From Campylobacterales bacterium (GTDB taxonomy: Bacteria > Campylobacterota > Campylobacteria > Campylobacterales > Sulfurospirillaceae), in NCBI GenBank assembly GCA_016930915.1, contig JAFGFU010000037.1, positions 1-64,000 on the forward strand: DNA of 64,000 nt, given 5' to 3'. The notes beneath the pieces are model-generated. The model ran no database searches, was not told the DNA's origin, and was given only the letters and a program-made list of their open reading frames with translations. A program made the position numbers and the translations under genes. This document shows positions 9,487-17,731 of the stretch, in pieces. Positions within the stretch are counted from its first letter, which is position 1. Each line of letters starts with the position of its first letter.

Positions 9487-10396
9487 AACACCTGTATGGC
9501 TTGGTGATGCCATTATGGCAAGTGTTGCGATTAAAAATATTATTGATCATTTTAAGGGAGCCCAGATTATTCTCTTTGGTTCCTTTGCAGCGATGGAAGT
9601 CTACAAAAGCTATGAGGGCGTGAGCAGAGTGATTGTGGATGAGAGTAAAAAGAGTGGTAACCGTTGGGCATGGCTCTACACCATGAGTAAAGAGGTTGGC
9701 AAATGCGATATCGCACTCTCTTTTCGCAGACAATGGAGTACAAAATTTTTACTCTTTTGCCTCAGTGCCACGCAAAAAATGCACTACAAACGACTCTCAA
9801 AAGAGTCTATCCATCAAGTCAAACGCTACAACGATTTTGCTTCGCATGCGTTACATGTAAACTTCCCACTGGGCGATTTGTATTTGCCTTTTCATGCGCA
9901 TCACTATGAAGAACCCACCCTTGGGCTCAATCCTGGAGCGACCTATGGCAGTGCGAAACGCTGGTACCCTGAAGAGTTTGCCAAAGTGGCGATTGCCTTA
10001 CATAAGCGCTATAACATTGTCATCTTTGGAGGAGCGAGCGAGGTTGAAATCGCCCATGAAATTGAAGAGCTTATACGAGCGCATGGCATTGAAAATGTTG
10101 AAAATATCGCAGGAAAAACCTCTATCCAAAGCTTGTGTGAACACATTGGTGGACTTGAGCTCTTCATCACCAACGATAGCGGACCCCTGCACATCGCAGC
10201 CGCCTACAAAGTGAAAACCATTGCCATTTTTGGGCCAACTATCAGTACCGAAACGCACGGATGGAATAACCCGTATGAAAAAATTATCAAACTCAATCTC
10301 CCCTGTCAGCCCTGCATGAAGCGCACCTGTCCTCTAGGACACCATGCGTGCATGAAGGGCATTGACGCCACCATGATACTTAAGGAAATTGAATGA
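9470..10396 (+). CDS. waaF: ADP-heptose:LPS heptosyltransferase II
   Basis: A 308-residue GT9 enzyme adding the second L,D-heptose to the inner core. Seen: N-terminal ETPVWLGDAIMA (the lineage's form of the GD motif), GLNPGATYGSAKRWYPEEF, and the C-terminal ADP-heptose site ITNDSGPLHIAAA followed by FGPT. A C-terminal CxxC-rich region (PCQPCMKRTCPLGHHACMKG) is typical of WaaF. ATG 9470 was chosen: AGAGGT lies upstream and MKLFIETP is the usual family start. It overlaps the preceding gene and has an ATGA overlap with the next. A palindrome at 9851 encodes ALHVN. It marks one border of the LPS locus; waaC at 27495 marks the other side. Confidence 0.92.
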   Translation: MKLFIETPVWLGDAIMASVAIKNIIDHFKGAQIILFGSFAAMEVYKSYEGVSRVIVDESKKSGNRWAWLYTMSKEVGKCDIALSFRRQWSTKFLLFCLSATQKMHYKRLSKESIHQVKRYNDFASHALHVNFPLGDLYLPFHAHHYEEPTLGLNPGATYGSAKRWYPEEFAKVAIALHKRYNIVIFGGASEVEIAHEIEELIRAHGIENVENIAGKTSIQSLCEHIGGLELFITNDSGPLHIAAAYKVKTIAIFGPTISTETHGWNNPYEKIIKLNLPCQPCMKRTCPLGHHACMKGIDATMILKEIE

Positions 10397-11118
10397 ATCA
10401 AAGCGCCTTTACCTATAAAGAACACGAAATTATAAGCACCTTGCCCAAAGATGAGGCAATAAAGCTGTTTGATAGCCTTATGGAAAAACGCTACACTGTT
10501 ACAAATAATTTTAAAGATGGTTCAAAATGCCTTGTCCAAAAAATAAAAATAGATGGCTTTGATGAGATGGTTTTTAAAATTCCTCGTTCCAGAAGCAGAC
10601 GTACGTGGGAGCGAATGTTAACCCTTTTTCGAGAGAGCGAAGCATTTCGCAACCATGAAAGTATGCTCACACTTGAAACATTGGGACTAAAAGGAGCTAT
10701 ACCTATTTTAGCGGCACAAAAGCGTTTTCGAGGCGTTGTTTTGGAAAGTTTTTTTACCTACTCCTTTGTAGAAGGCAAAGCGCCAAAAGAAGAAGAGACT
10801 CCAAAAGTGCTTGAAGCGATGAACACGCTTCATGAGAAAGGCTATACTAGAAGCGACCCTAAACTTCAAAATTTTATTATGCATGAGGGAGAGGTTTATT
10901 TTATTGATTTTAGGCTCAAAAAACCTCGCTTTTTTTCAAAGATGGAGCGCACACTAAATCTATGTAAGTTTTTTCAAACCTTACCTAATGATACACACTA
11001 CATGAATAGAGAACAAAAAAACTCACTTTTTTTTAAAGCCATGTACCGTTGGAATAAAGTACTGATGTTTTGGAGAAGGACAAGACAAAAGATTAAAAAG
11101 TCTTTTGCTAAAAAATAG
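10393..11118 (+). CDS. LPS core heptose kinase, RfaY/WaaY-like
   Basis: A 241-residue kinase-fold protein resembling RfaY/WaaY, which phosphorylates heptose II. Seen: MVFKIPRSRSRRTWERM, a helix-rich N-lobe, YTRSDPKLQNFI as catalytic loop (Asp present, but the usual HxD is RSD), and VYFIDFRLKKP as the metal-binding strand. It ends in a very basic tail. ATGA overlap with waaF, whose product supplies its acceptor. The 3' half is notably A/T rich with runs of 7-8 identical bases (T7 at 10930, A7 at 11015, T8 at 11027) and carries no palindrome copy. It is the last gene of the plus-strand arm and converges with the minus-strand operon. Confidence 0.75.
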   Translation: MNQSAFTYKEHEIISTLPKDEAIKLFDSLMEKRYTVTNNFKDGSKCLVQKIKIDGFDEMVFKIPRSRSRRTWERMLTLFRESEAFRNHESMLTLETLGLKGAIPILAAQKRFRGVVLESFFTYSFVEGKAPKEEETPKVLEAMNTLHEKGYTRSDPKLQNFIMHEGEVYFIDFRLKKPRFFSKMERTLNLCKFFQTLPNDTHYMNREQKNSLFFKAMYRWNKVLMFWRRTRQKIKKSFAKK

Positions 11119-11190
11119 CGAATATTACCTAAATCACTACTTGATAGAATAGTTTAAAAGTTACTGTATCTATTAAGAAAAGTAAAACTA

Positions 11191-11861
11191 CTAATTTTTT
11201 ATTTTTTCTAGCAGGTATTCTTTAACAAGCTGATACATCATTACATTTCCCTCAACATTAAAATGGGAATCTTGTTCTGAATAACAACATGAATTATCGA
11301 AATTGCTCATATCTAAAAAATCAACCCTGTTATTCACAACTCTTGTGAGCATCTTATTACATTCTTCTAAGTAATAAGCTTGCTTGGGTGTATTAATAGC
11401 TTCTTTATGAAATTGTTTTGTAATTCCAATCAATAGATAATGAGACTCTTCTGAATGGATAAAAAGATCTCTTAGTTTTTTTTCCAAAATCTGTTGGCTT
11501 TTCATTGGCTGACAGAAGATATAATTAAGCCAAAAAAATCTAAAAGGTTTAATCATTTTTCTTATTAACTTTGCCCATTTAGATTTAGAGTAGAAAAGCG
11601 TCTGAGGAAGAGGTCTTGGGAAAGAATCAACAATTCCTGCATGAATAACAATCAAATCGTATTTTACATGTATATTATGTAGAATATCTATAATTTCATC
11701 TAGCATTCTATATGGTTTAAAATCACTTACAACAAGAAAACCTTTTTTTCTAATTCTTTTTTAATTAAGACTGGCCAAGTTTGGGATAAATCAACACAAT
11801 TTTTACCATTTTTACCTTTTCTAGGAGCTCCAAAACTATCACCAATTAGAAGAATATTCAT
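11191..11861 (-). pseudogene. SGNH/GDSL hydrolase split by a frameshift in an A7 tract (possibly phase-variable)
   Basis: Two minus-strand fragments belong to one SGNH esterase. The first starts ATG 11861 (ribosome site GGAATAAAG), reads MNILLIGDSFGAPRKGK, with the block I GDS at residues 7-9, and ends at a stop after 44 codons. The second covers 11760-11191 in the next frame and contains the block V catalytic pair in QDSHFNVEGN. The switch lies at A7 on the coding strand (11743-11749): one added A fuses them into a 223-residue protein with Ser and His restored (671 + 1 bases = 224 codons). The family often O-acylates or deacylates glycans. It is either a phase-OFF allele, a decayed gene or a sequencing slip. 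Confidence 0.8.
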
Positions 11862-11872
11862 CTACTTTATTC

Positions 11873-12853
11873 CTAATAATTTGCAATTTTATTATAAATA
11901 TTTAATTGCTCTGTCTGCTCTTTTAAAGAGCATAACGCATCACATGTTCCATTTAAAAAATGCTCTGTTTGTCGGTAAAGACCTGGTTTATACATATCAT
12001 CCAACGTATCATCTATTGTTTCCACAATCTCTTGATTAATTGTGCCTCTTTTTTGAATTTGAAGCTTTTCCATAGGTCGTAAGATGAGTCTATGGTTCAT
12101 CGTTAACATCTCAACACTCCATCTTCCTGCACTTTCCCAATTGGCTTGATAGCTAAACAATGCTCCCGTTTCACTTTCACCAGCACCACAAAAAATTGAA
12201 CCGCTAGGATGCCAAGACAACGAACCCTTAACATATGAAGTTATATTTTTGGGTTTGCCACCTAGGTAAAACGCTAAATCAACCACATGTGTTGAATTCC
12301 CTAAAAACCACTTTTCTTTTACGCCTGTCCCTTTTTCTAAGGGGGCAATAACATGAGACCACTCAGTGAATTCGAAATTAAAAGAAGTAACACCACCATC
12401 TTCTTCAATCATTTTTTTTGCTTCAAGAACAGAGGCATAAAATCTTCTATTATACGCAATATAAACCTCGGCGTTCTCTTTATCTGCTTTTTTTAATAAA
12501 GCTTCAAATTGCTCATTTAAAAGTGCACCTGGTTTTTCAATAAGAATGTTTTTGATTCCATAATCCAAAAGTTCTTGTGCCGTATCATAAAGAGCTTCCA
12601 CCCCAACAGCAATGATAGCATGAGAAAAATCTTCTCTATTTTGTACTAAAAAAGAGTTCAAGCCACCAATCCAAACAGGAACACCTGTGTTTTTTTGACA
12701 TCTCTGGGCGGAAATAGCACTGCGACCTACAATAGAAAATTGTTTCTTTAGTCCACTCAAAACTTTTGCATAATCTTCAGCCATACCTCCTGCACCAACG
12801 AGTAAAATTCTTTCTTCAGATATGTTTTTTTTAAGTAATTGGGCAGAAATCAT
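11873..12853 (-). CDS. Gfo/Idh/MocA family oxidoreductase
   Basis: A 326-residue NAD(P)-dependent sugar oxidoreductase. Seen: Rossmann motif LVGAGGMAEDYAKVL near residues 18-32, conserved EKP in IEKPGALL, YNRRFY, and FLGNSTHVVDLAFYLGG as the helix carrying the catalytic His/Asp. The C-terminal domain is an alpha/beta substrate-binding fold. ATG 12853 has AAGGA upstream, and the gene overlaps the previous one by 23 bases. A T8 run at 12825-12832 lies in its first ten codons and across the previous stop; it is in frame here but could slip. It is one of three Gfo/Idh proteins in this operon; its sugar substrate is unknown. Confidence 0.8.
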   Translation of the reverse strand: MISAQLLKKNISEERILLVGAGGMAEDYAKVLSGLKKQFSIVGRSAISAQRCQKNTGVPVWIGGLNSFLVQNREDFSHAIIAVGVEALYDTAQELLDYGIKNILIEKPGALLNEQFEALLKKADKENAEVYIAYNRRFYASVLEAKKMIEEDGGVTSFNFEFTEWSHVIAPLEKGTGVKEKWFLGNSTHVVDLAFYLGGKPKNITSYVKGSLSWHPSGSIFCGAGESETGALFSYQANWESAGRWSVEMLTMNHRLILRPMEKLQIQKRGTINQEIVETIDDTLDDMYKPGLYRQTEHFLNGTCDALCSLKEQTEQLNIYNKIANY

Positions 12854-13805
12854 ATTTTTCCTTACTAAAACTATTCATGTGATTTATGAGTGCTGTTAAA
12901 AACTTTACATGTAAAGTCATCGCTTCTTCATATGTTGGTAACAAACATTGTGTGGTAAATATATCTTCAAGGACTCTATGGGTCATTTCACTTTGAAAAT
13001 AAATTATTTTTTCACTGATTGTTTCAACATTCCAATTATTATCTTTTTTGAGAATTCTCATCCAACCATTTGTTTCATCAATAAAAATATTTACACTATC
13101 TGAGGTAATTGAAAATTGAAGCGGAGAAATATGCTCTGGCAACGAACTCATACTAAACGTATGCTCTCCTAGTCTGCCACTGAGTAATCCATTAAATTCT
13201 TGAAATCCACTACGTTTTGTTTCATATAGTTTTGTATCCAACAACTGTGCATCAATACTCGTTACCGTTTTGCCAGTTAAATATTCCATACAATCTAACA
13301 AATGTAAACCATTGCACCCCATTCCCCAATTTCCTCCTGAAATTGAAAAATGCATCATATGTGCATTCGATAATATGTTTTTTAGCTCCTGATAAAAAGG
13401 GAACATTCTACGTGGATGATTGACCCAACATTTTGTGTTTGATTTTTTTAGCAACTCTGTTGTCTTGTTATATTCATCAACATTTTGAAATAAAACTTTC
13501 TCTAAAACAAGATTTGCAACACTTTTGTGCGTTAACAATTCTTCTATGACTTTATACCTTACATCGGAATTGGTTGCTACAATCACTAAATCCAGATGAG
13601 AAGATAGCTGAGAAAGTGTTTCGAAAAACGCTATGTGTGTTACATTTTTATTCTCAGGCATTGCTTCAAATCTTTCTTTGGCAACACCTCTTGAACCTTC
13701 AAAAGGTTCAACAACTTCAATAGAGATTTCCATACTGCTTTTAGCCAATCCCTGCAGATGCCTACTTCCTAACTGACCCGCCCCAATAAGTGCTATTTTT
13801 TTCAT
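12831..13805 (-). CDS. Gfo/Idh/MocA-like oxidoreductase (divergent)
   Basis: A 324-residue protein with a clear Rossmann start IGAGQLGSRHLQGLA (residues 7-21) and VIVATNSDVRY. It has LEKVLFQN where relatives have EKP, so the conserved Lys is kept but Pro is lost. Also seen: CWVNHPRRMFPFY and GGNWGMGCNGLHLLDCMEYLTG. This matches a Gfo/Idh-type fold used in surface-sugar pathways, but function is not assigned. It lies nine bases after ptmA and overlaps the next Gfo/Idh gene by 23 bases, so the two may act in succession or as a complex. A palindrome copy at 12905 encodes TLHVKF near the C-terminus. Confidence 0.7.
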   Translation of the reverse strand: MKKIALIGAGQLGSRHLQGLAKSSMEISIEVVEPFEGSRGVAKERFEAMPENKNVTHIAFFETLSQLSSHLDLVIVATNSDVRYKVIEELLTHKSVANLVLEKVLFQNVDEYNKTTELLKKSNTKCWVNHPRRMFPFYQELKNILSNAHMMHFSISGGNWGMGCNGLHLLDCMEYLTGKTVTSIDAQLLDTKLYETKRSGFQEFNGLLSGRLGEHTFSMSSLPEHISPLQFSITSDSVNIFIDETNGWMRILKKDNNWNVETISEKIIYFQSEMTHRVLEDIFTTQCLLPTYEEAMTLHVKFLTALINHMNSFSKEKYDFCPIT

Positions 13806-13813
13806 CTTTATTC

Positions 13814-14527
13814 CTATAAACTAAATCCATCATCAACAACAATATTTTGCCCATTTACGTATTGGCTCAAGTCGCTTAAAAGATAGAGTAATGTTCCATT
13901 GAGGTCTGCATTATCTAACATTCCTTTATTCAAACAGACATCTTTATACTGTTTTAAAAAGAGTTCATTCTGTCCATCCAAAATGCCACCAGGACTCATA
14001 CAATTCACACGAATATTCGTTCCTTTAAGGTATTTTGCAACATATCGTGTCATATGAATGACGCCTGCTTTAATAGCACTGTATGCCACAGGGGAGCTCA
14101 TCGGTGTTCCCTCATACGTTTCAAATTTGGGTGCTACCACACCTTGTATAGAGGAGATATTGACCATATTGCCATAGCCTTGCTCTTTAAAATAGTGAGC
14201 AAATTGTTGCATGACTAAAAAAGCTCCACCTAATTGTAAATTGGTATTTTGACAAAAATCGGCATACTCCACATCAAAAAAATGATTCCCAAACGTTTTG
14301 GTTCTAGGATAAGCACTATTCACCACTGCGTCAATTTTGCCATATACAGATGTGATTTTTTGGATAAGCGCTTGAATCGACTCCTTTGAGGTTATATCTA
14401 CAGGATATTCGGCACTTACGATGTCTGCACAGATTGCTATACCGTGTGCCTCTTCTACCGCTTGAACGAATGACTGCCCTAATAATCCAGCCCCACCGAT
14501 AATCACAACTATTTTATTATTCAGCAT
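13814..14527 (-). CDS. ptmA: short-chain dehydrogenase, PtmA-like (nonulosonate cluster)
   Basis: A 237-residue classical SDR. Seen: IIGGAGLLGQSF at the N-terminus for NAD(P), VNSAYPR in place of NNAG, MVNISSIQG, catalytic YSAIK, and NCMSPGGI. In Campylobacter the flagellin-modification gene ptmA is an SDR close to ptmB, and the layout here (ptmE, ptmF, ptmB, acetyltransferase, ptmA) matches that order apart from one inserted gene. PtmA has been linked to supplying GlcN-phosphate for GDP-GlcNAc in the legionaminic acid route. It overlaps the acetyltransferase gene by 11 bases. Assignment rests on context plus family. Confidence 0.72.
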   Translation of the reverse strand: MLNNKIVVIIGGAGLLGQSFVQAVEEAHGIAICADIVSAEYPVDITSKESIQALIQKITSVYGKIDAVVNSAYPRTKTFGNHFFDVEYADFCQNTNLQLGGAFLVMQQFAHYFKEQGYGNMVNISSIQGVVAPKFETYEGTPMSSPVAYSAIKAGVIHMTRYVAKYLKGTNIRVNCMSPGGILDGQNELFLKQYKDVCLNKGMLDNADLNGTLLYLLSDLSQYVNGQNIVVDDGFSL

Positions 14528-15086
14528 TTTTTTCCTTATCCAAATATTTGATAACTTTCGCTGGATTACCAGCTATGAGAACTCTCTTAGGAAAACTTTT
14601 GGTTACAATACTTCCCGCCCCAACCACACTATTTTCGCCAATGACTACCCCTGGTAAAATCGTTACATTGGCACCAATCCAACACCCTTTTTTTAAGACA
14701 ACATCCTTTGCGTCATAATGACCTTGCTGAATAATATCGTGTTGATTGGAATCAAATCGATGATTCGCTACATATATGTGCACACCTGATCCTAACATAA
14801 CATTGTCTTCAATGATAATTTTGCCATGGCTTCCTTTTCTGGAATCAGCAAATAGCATCGTGCTAGGTCTTATAACAACATTATTACCCAAACTAATTTT
14901 AGAACACGTAATAGCATAAGCACCTGCTCGAAATTCAGCATTTATACCAAATTGAGAAAATTTTTTAATACATACATTGCGTGCCAAACTTTTAAAATAT
15001 AACTTCCAATGTGTAAATGGACAATCAGGACCTAGTCGATCACTCTGCACATCAAATTTATATTTTTGAATCAGTTCTACAAGCAT
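14517..15086 (-). CDS. hexapeptide-repeat acetyltransferase
   Basis: A 189-residue left-handed beta-helix acyltransferase. Seen: a run of isoleucine-rich hexapeptides from about residue 60, including GNNVVIRPSTMLF, EDNVMLGSGVHIYVANH (catalytic His), GCWIGANVTILPGVVIGENSVVGAGSIVTKS, ending GNPAKVIKYL. It fits the maltose/CAT-like O-acetyltransferase group. An N-terminal extension of about 40 residues (SDRLGPDCPFTHWKLYF) resembles that of colanic-acid-type transferases. It overlaps ptmB by 29 bases and ptmA by 11. In this place it could O-acetylate legionaminate or another operon sugar; LegH at 20773 already covers the pathway N-acetylation, so this is probably a second decoration. Confidence 0.82.
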   Translation of the reverse strand: MLVELIQKYKFDVQSDRLGPDCPFTHWKLYFKSLARNVCIKKFSQFGINAEFRAGAYAITCSKISLGNNVVIRPSTMLFADSRKGSHGKIIIEDNVMLGSGVHIYVANHRFDSNQHDIIQQGHYDAKDVVLKKGCWIGANVTILPGVVIGENSVVGAGSIVTKSFPKRVLIAGNPAKVIKYLDKEKNAE

Positions 15087-15780
15087 CTTTTTCCTTCATC
15101 AAAAATTCAACAAATTTAAAATCAAGCTCTGTATCAATATCAATTGAGCGCTCTTCGGACATCACGTAAAGCCCTGTTTTTTCAAGAAAAAGCGTCTTTT
15201 CTTTTAATATACACTCCCTTTTCCAGATATAAATGGAAGCATTCATGTCATAACTTTTAGGAGCATCTTGCCTTCGAAGAATAGCACCCTCGAGCTTTTT
15301 TGAAAGCGTCACTTTACCATCACTCCCCACTTCAACAAGATTAAAGTAAGGACTTCTTCTGCTTGGCATCGCTGTAATGAGATTAGCATTGTCATCTTTT
15401 TTAAATTGTTCAAAGGAGTTTATAATATCCTCCACACTGCGCAAAGGAGCCGTTGCATCCAAATCAACCAAATAATCATATTGTTTTTGATAGTACGCTT
15501 CACTTCTGATAAAAGCATCTTTAATAACATCCAACTTCCCAGCCGTATCACTTGCCATTTCATCACTTCGTTTAAAAAATACTTCTGCGCCATACTCAAT
15601 GGCAACGTTAGCAATAGCATCTGAATCGGTACTAATCACAATATGTTCAAAAAGCTCTGATGCTTTAGCTTGCTCAATCGTATAAGCAATTAAAGGCTTG
15701 CCAGAGAGTTCTTTAATATTTTTATTTTTAACGCCTTTTGAGCCACCACGTGCGCAAATGGTACATAACACACTACTCAT
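15058..15780 (-). CDS. ptmB: CMP-legionaminic acid synthetase
   Basis: A 240-residue CMP-nonulosonate cytidylyltransferase, activating the sugar from CTP. Seen: N-terminal CTICARGGSKGVKNKNIKEL (the A-R-G-G-S-K loop), KPLIAYTIEQA, ISTDSDAIANVA, and VDLDATAPLRSVEDI. These match NeuA/PtmB proteins. Campylobacter PtmB (LegF) is the CMP-Leg enzyme, and the surrounding leg genes point to legionaminate over sialate; specificity cannot be proven from sequence. It overlaps the Gfo/Idh gene upstream by four bases and the acetyltransferase gene downstream by 29. Confidence 0.88.
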   Translation of the reverse strand: MSSVLCTICARGGSKGVKNKNIKELSGKPLIAYTIEQAKASELFEHIVISTDSDAIANVAIEYGAEVFFKRSDEMASDTAGKLDVIKDAFIRSEAYYQKQYDYLVDLDATAPLRSVEDIINSFEQFKKDDNANLITAMPSRRSPYFNLVEVGSDGKVTLSKKLEGAILRRQDAPKSYDMNASIYIWKRECILKEKTLFLEKTGLYVMSEERSIDIDTELDFKFVEFLMKEKDACRTDSKI

Positions 15781-16685
15781 CTATTTTGCTCCTGAATCAT
15801 CATTATTGTTTTCATAACGTCTTGCGCTTCTCCATACGTACACGCCATACTCTCGTGTGCCAAAATAGAGTGATGCATCGCTTCAAACATCGCATTGCGC
15901 TCTAAGCTCTCACACGTATAGCGATGTTCTACACCTTCTTTATTTTTCTGAATTAACGTGGTCCGAACCACATCAAGTACATAGGTGTTTTCTAAGGTAT
16001 GAACCATCACCTCTCGACGAGTGAGCTTACTAATATAATCCATACTCACCGTGACAATGACATTTTGTTCTGTCTTTCCAATGAATGTGGTCATGTCATC
16101 GGAGTCTATCTCTAAATTCGAAATTTTAGCTTGATAACTGTGAACTTCTTTGATGCACCCACACAACCACTGAACATAATCAATTTCATGGCTTAAATCC
16201 AGTAAAACACCACCACCTTCTGCTTTTTTAGCACTGTAAGAGGCCCGATAATCTGTCCCTTGTCTCCATGTCGGCAAATATTGCCCACAGTAAACATTCG
16301 CACTTATCACGTGTTCATCTTTTAAAAGGTTTTTGAGCTTTTGCATCAAAGGATGAAATCTCAAAACATAGCCAACATAAACAGTATTGTTCAAGATTTC
16401 TAATGTTTTATGGGTTTCAAACAAAGGTTTCTCACAAAAAATTAATGTTTTAGATACCTTCTCTTCCAAATACCGTAATTGCTCAAAATGTTTATAGGTT
16501 TCACTTGCGATAATAATATAATCATAGCTTTCTAATTCATGGACACTTTGAAGTGTTTTAAAGGTTATTTTCTCTTGTATATCCTGCTGTGTCACAATAT
16601 GAATCTCTTTTACATGTAAAGACGTTAAAAGAACCTCTTCATGCCTCTTTCCAATAGAGCCATACCCGACAATCAGAACTTTCAC
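15777..16685 (-). CDS. ptmF: Gfo/Idh/MocA oxidoreductase in the PtmF position
   Basis: A 302-residue oxidoreductase. Seen: VLIVGYGSIGKRHEEVLL (residues 3-20), YIIIASETYKHF, FCEKPLFET (EKP motif), VGYVLRFHPLM, and GGGVLLDLSHEIDYVQWLCG with the catalytic Asp/His helix. It begins with GTG at 16685, overlapping the ptmE stop by one base (TAGTG). It sits between ptmE and ptmB, the position of ptmF in the recalled Campylobacter legionaminic acid cluster, where PtmF and PtmA are linked to GlcN-phosphate supply. The symbol therefore rests on family and order. A palindrome at 16610 encodes SLHVKE. Confidence 0.68.
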   Translation of the reverse strand: MKVLIVGYGSIGKRHEEVLLTSLHVKEIHIVTQQDIQEKITFKTLQSVHELESYDYIIIASETYKHFEQLRYLEEKVSKTLIFCEKPLFETHKTLEILNNTVYVGYVLRFHPLMQKLKNLLKDEHVISANVYCGQYLPTWRQGTDYRASYSAKKAEGGGVLLDLSHEIDYVQWLCGCIKEVHSYQAKISNLEIDSDDMTTFIGKTEQNVIVTVSMDYISKLTRREVMVHTLENTYVLDVVRTTLIQKNKEGVEHRYTCESLERNAMFEAMHHSILAHESMACTYGEAQDVMKTIMMIQEQNR

Positions 16686-17731
16686 TAAAACACATCCTTA
16701 TATTCCATATTGGCTCTTTCGTACTCTTCCATGCGCCCAATGTCTAGCCAATACTCTCGGATAGGAAACGAGAGAGCATTTTCACCTTGCTGAATCAATT
16801 TTTCAAAAAGTGTTGGCATATCAAAAAAAGTATCTTTTTCAATATACGCTATTGCTTTTGGATTTAACATGTAAATACCGGCACTCACAAAAAATTTGTG
16901 CACGGGTTTTTCTTGAATCGAGAGAATTTTACCCTCTTCAATATTGACAACACCATAAGGCACTTGAAAATCATACTCTCTGACACACATTGTTGCCATG
17001 GCATTATTTGAGAGGTGGTAATGGTAGAGGTGCTCAAAATTGACATTGGTGAGTAAATCACCATTCATCACAAAAAAAGACTCTTTAGGCGAAGAGGACA
17101 AAAGACTTAATGCACCCGCCGTTCCCATGCGTTGATTTTCTAAAATATACTCTATGCTCACACCAAAAGCGCTGCCATCTTTGAAATAGTCCTGAATCAT
17201 ATGGGATTTATAGTTCACACACATCACAATGTTCGTAAAACCATACTCCGCAAATTTTTCAACAATGGTTTGCAAAATGGGCTTATTTCCTACCATCAAC
17301 ATCGGTTTAGGTGTGTTCTCCGTCAAAGGGCGAAGTCTGGTTCCCAAGCCCCCTACCATCAGAACAACTTTATTGTTTTTCATGGTGGGCTGTATAAATT
17401 CCTCTATCTCTTTAATACCTATAACTCGATTTTCATCATCGACAATGGGTATCTGATGCAGTTTTTTTGCCAAAGCTTTTTTTAATATCTCTTCTTTGGT
17501 ATCACTAATTTTCGCAACCGTTGGATTTGTGTGAATAATAGACTCTATACAACTTTGCAAATCCAAACCATTCAATAAGCCTCTACGGATGTCACCATCG
17601 GTAATGGTCCCAATTAATGTGTTTTTTTCATCTGTCACAATGGCTATTTGCATTGCACCACTGTCAATAATTTTAAGCGCTTCTTTAATGGTTGAAGATG
17701 GCGTTAGTTTGATATGGCTAATTGAATTCAT
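16685..17731 (-). CDS. ptmE: GlcN-1-phosphate guanylyltransferase with CBS domains
   Basis: A 348-residue two-part protein. Residues 1 to about 115 form a pair of CBS motifs (IVTDEKNTLIGTITDGDIRR; IVDDENRVIGIKEIEEF); from about 122 there is a nucleotidyltransferase with MVGGLGTRLRPLTENTPKPM, FFVMNGDLLTNVNF and REYWLDIGRMEEYERA. This exact fusion is Campylobacter PtmE, which makes GDP-glucosamine for legionaminate, marking a GDP-linked pathway as opposed to the UDP-linked pseudaminate route. The CBS pair probably senses a nucleotide. It overlaps legG by four bases and the next gene by one. A near-copy of the palindrome at 16866 (AACATGTAAA) is present. Confidence 0.87.
   Translation of the reverse strand: MNSISHIKLTPSSTIKEALKIIDSGAMQIAIVTDEKNTLIGTITDGDIRRGLLNGLDLQSCIESIIHTNPTVAKISDTKEEILKKALAKKLHQIPIVDDENRVIGIKEIEEFIQPTMKNNKVVLMVGGLGTRLRPLTENTPKPMLMVGNKPILQTIVEKFAEYGFTNIVMCVNYKSHMIQDYFKDGSAFGVSIEYILENQRMGTAGALSLLSSSPKESFFVMNGDLLTNVNFEHLYHYHLSNNAMATMCVREYDFQVPYGVVNIEEGKILSIQEKPVHKFFVSAGIYMLNPKAIAYIEKDTFFDMPTLFEKLIQQGENALSFPIREYWLDIGRMEEYERANMEYKDVF

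Noticed and set aside
11119-11190. Terminator between the convergent LPS arms
   Set aside because: Only weak, broken complementarity (TAGTTT / AAACTA); no T run after a stable stem.
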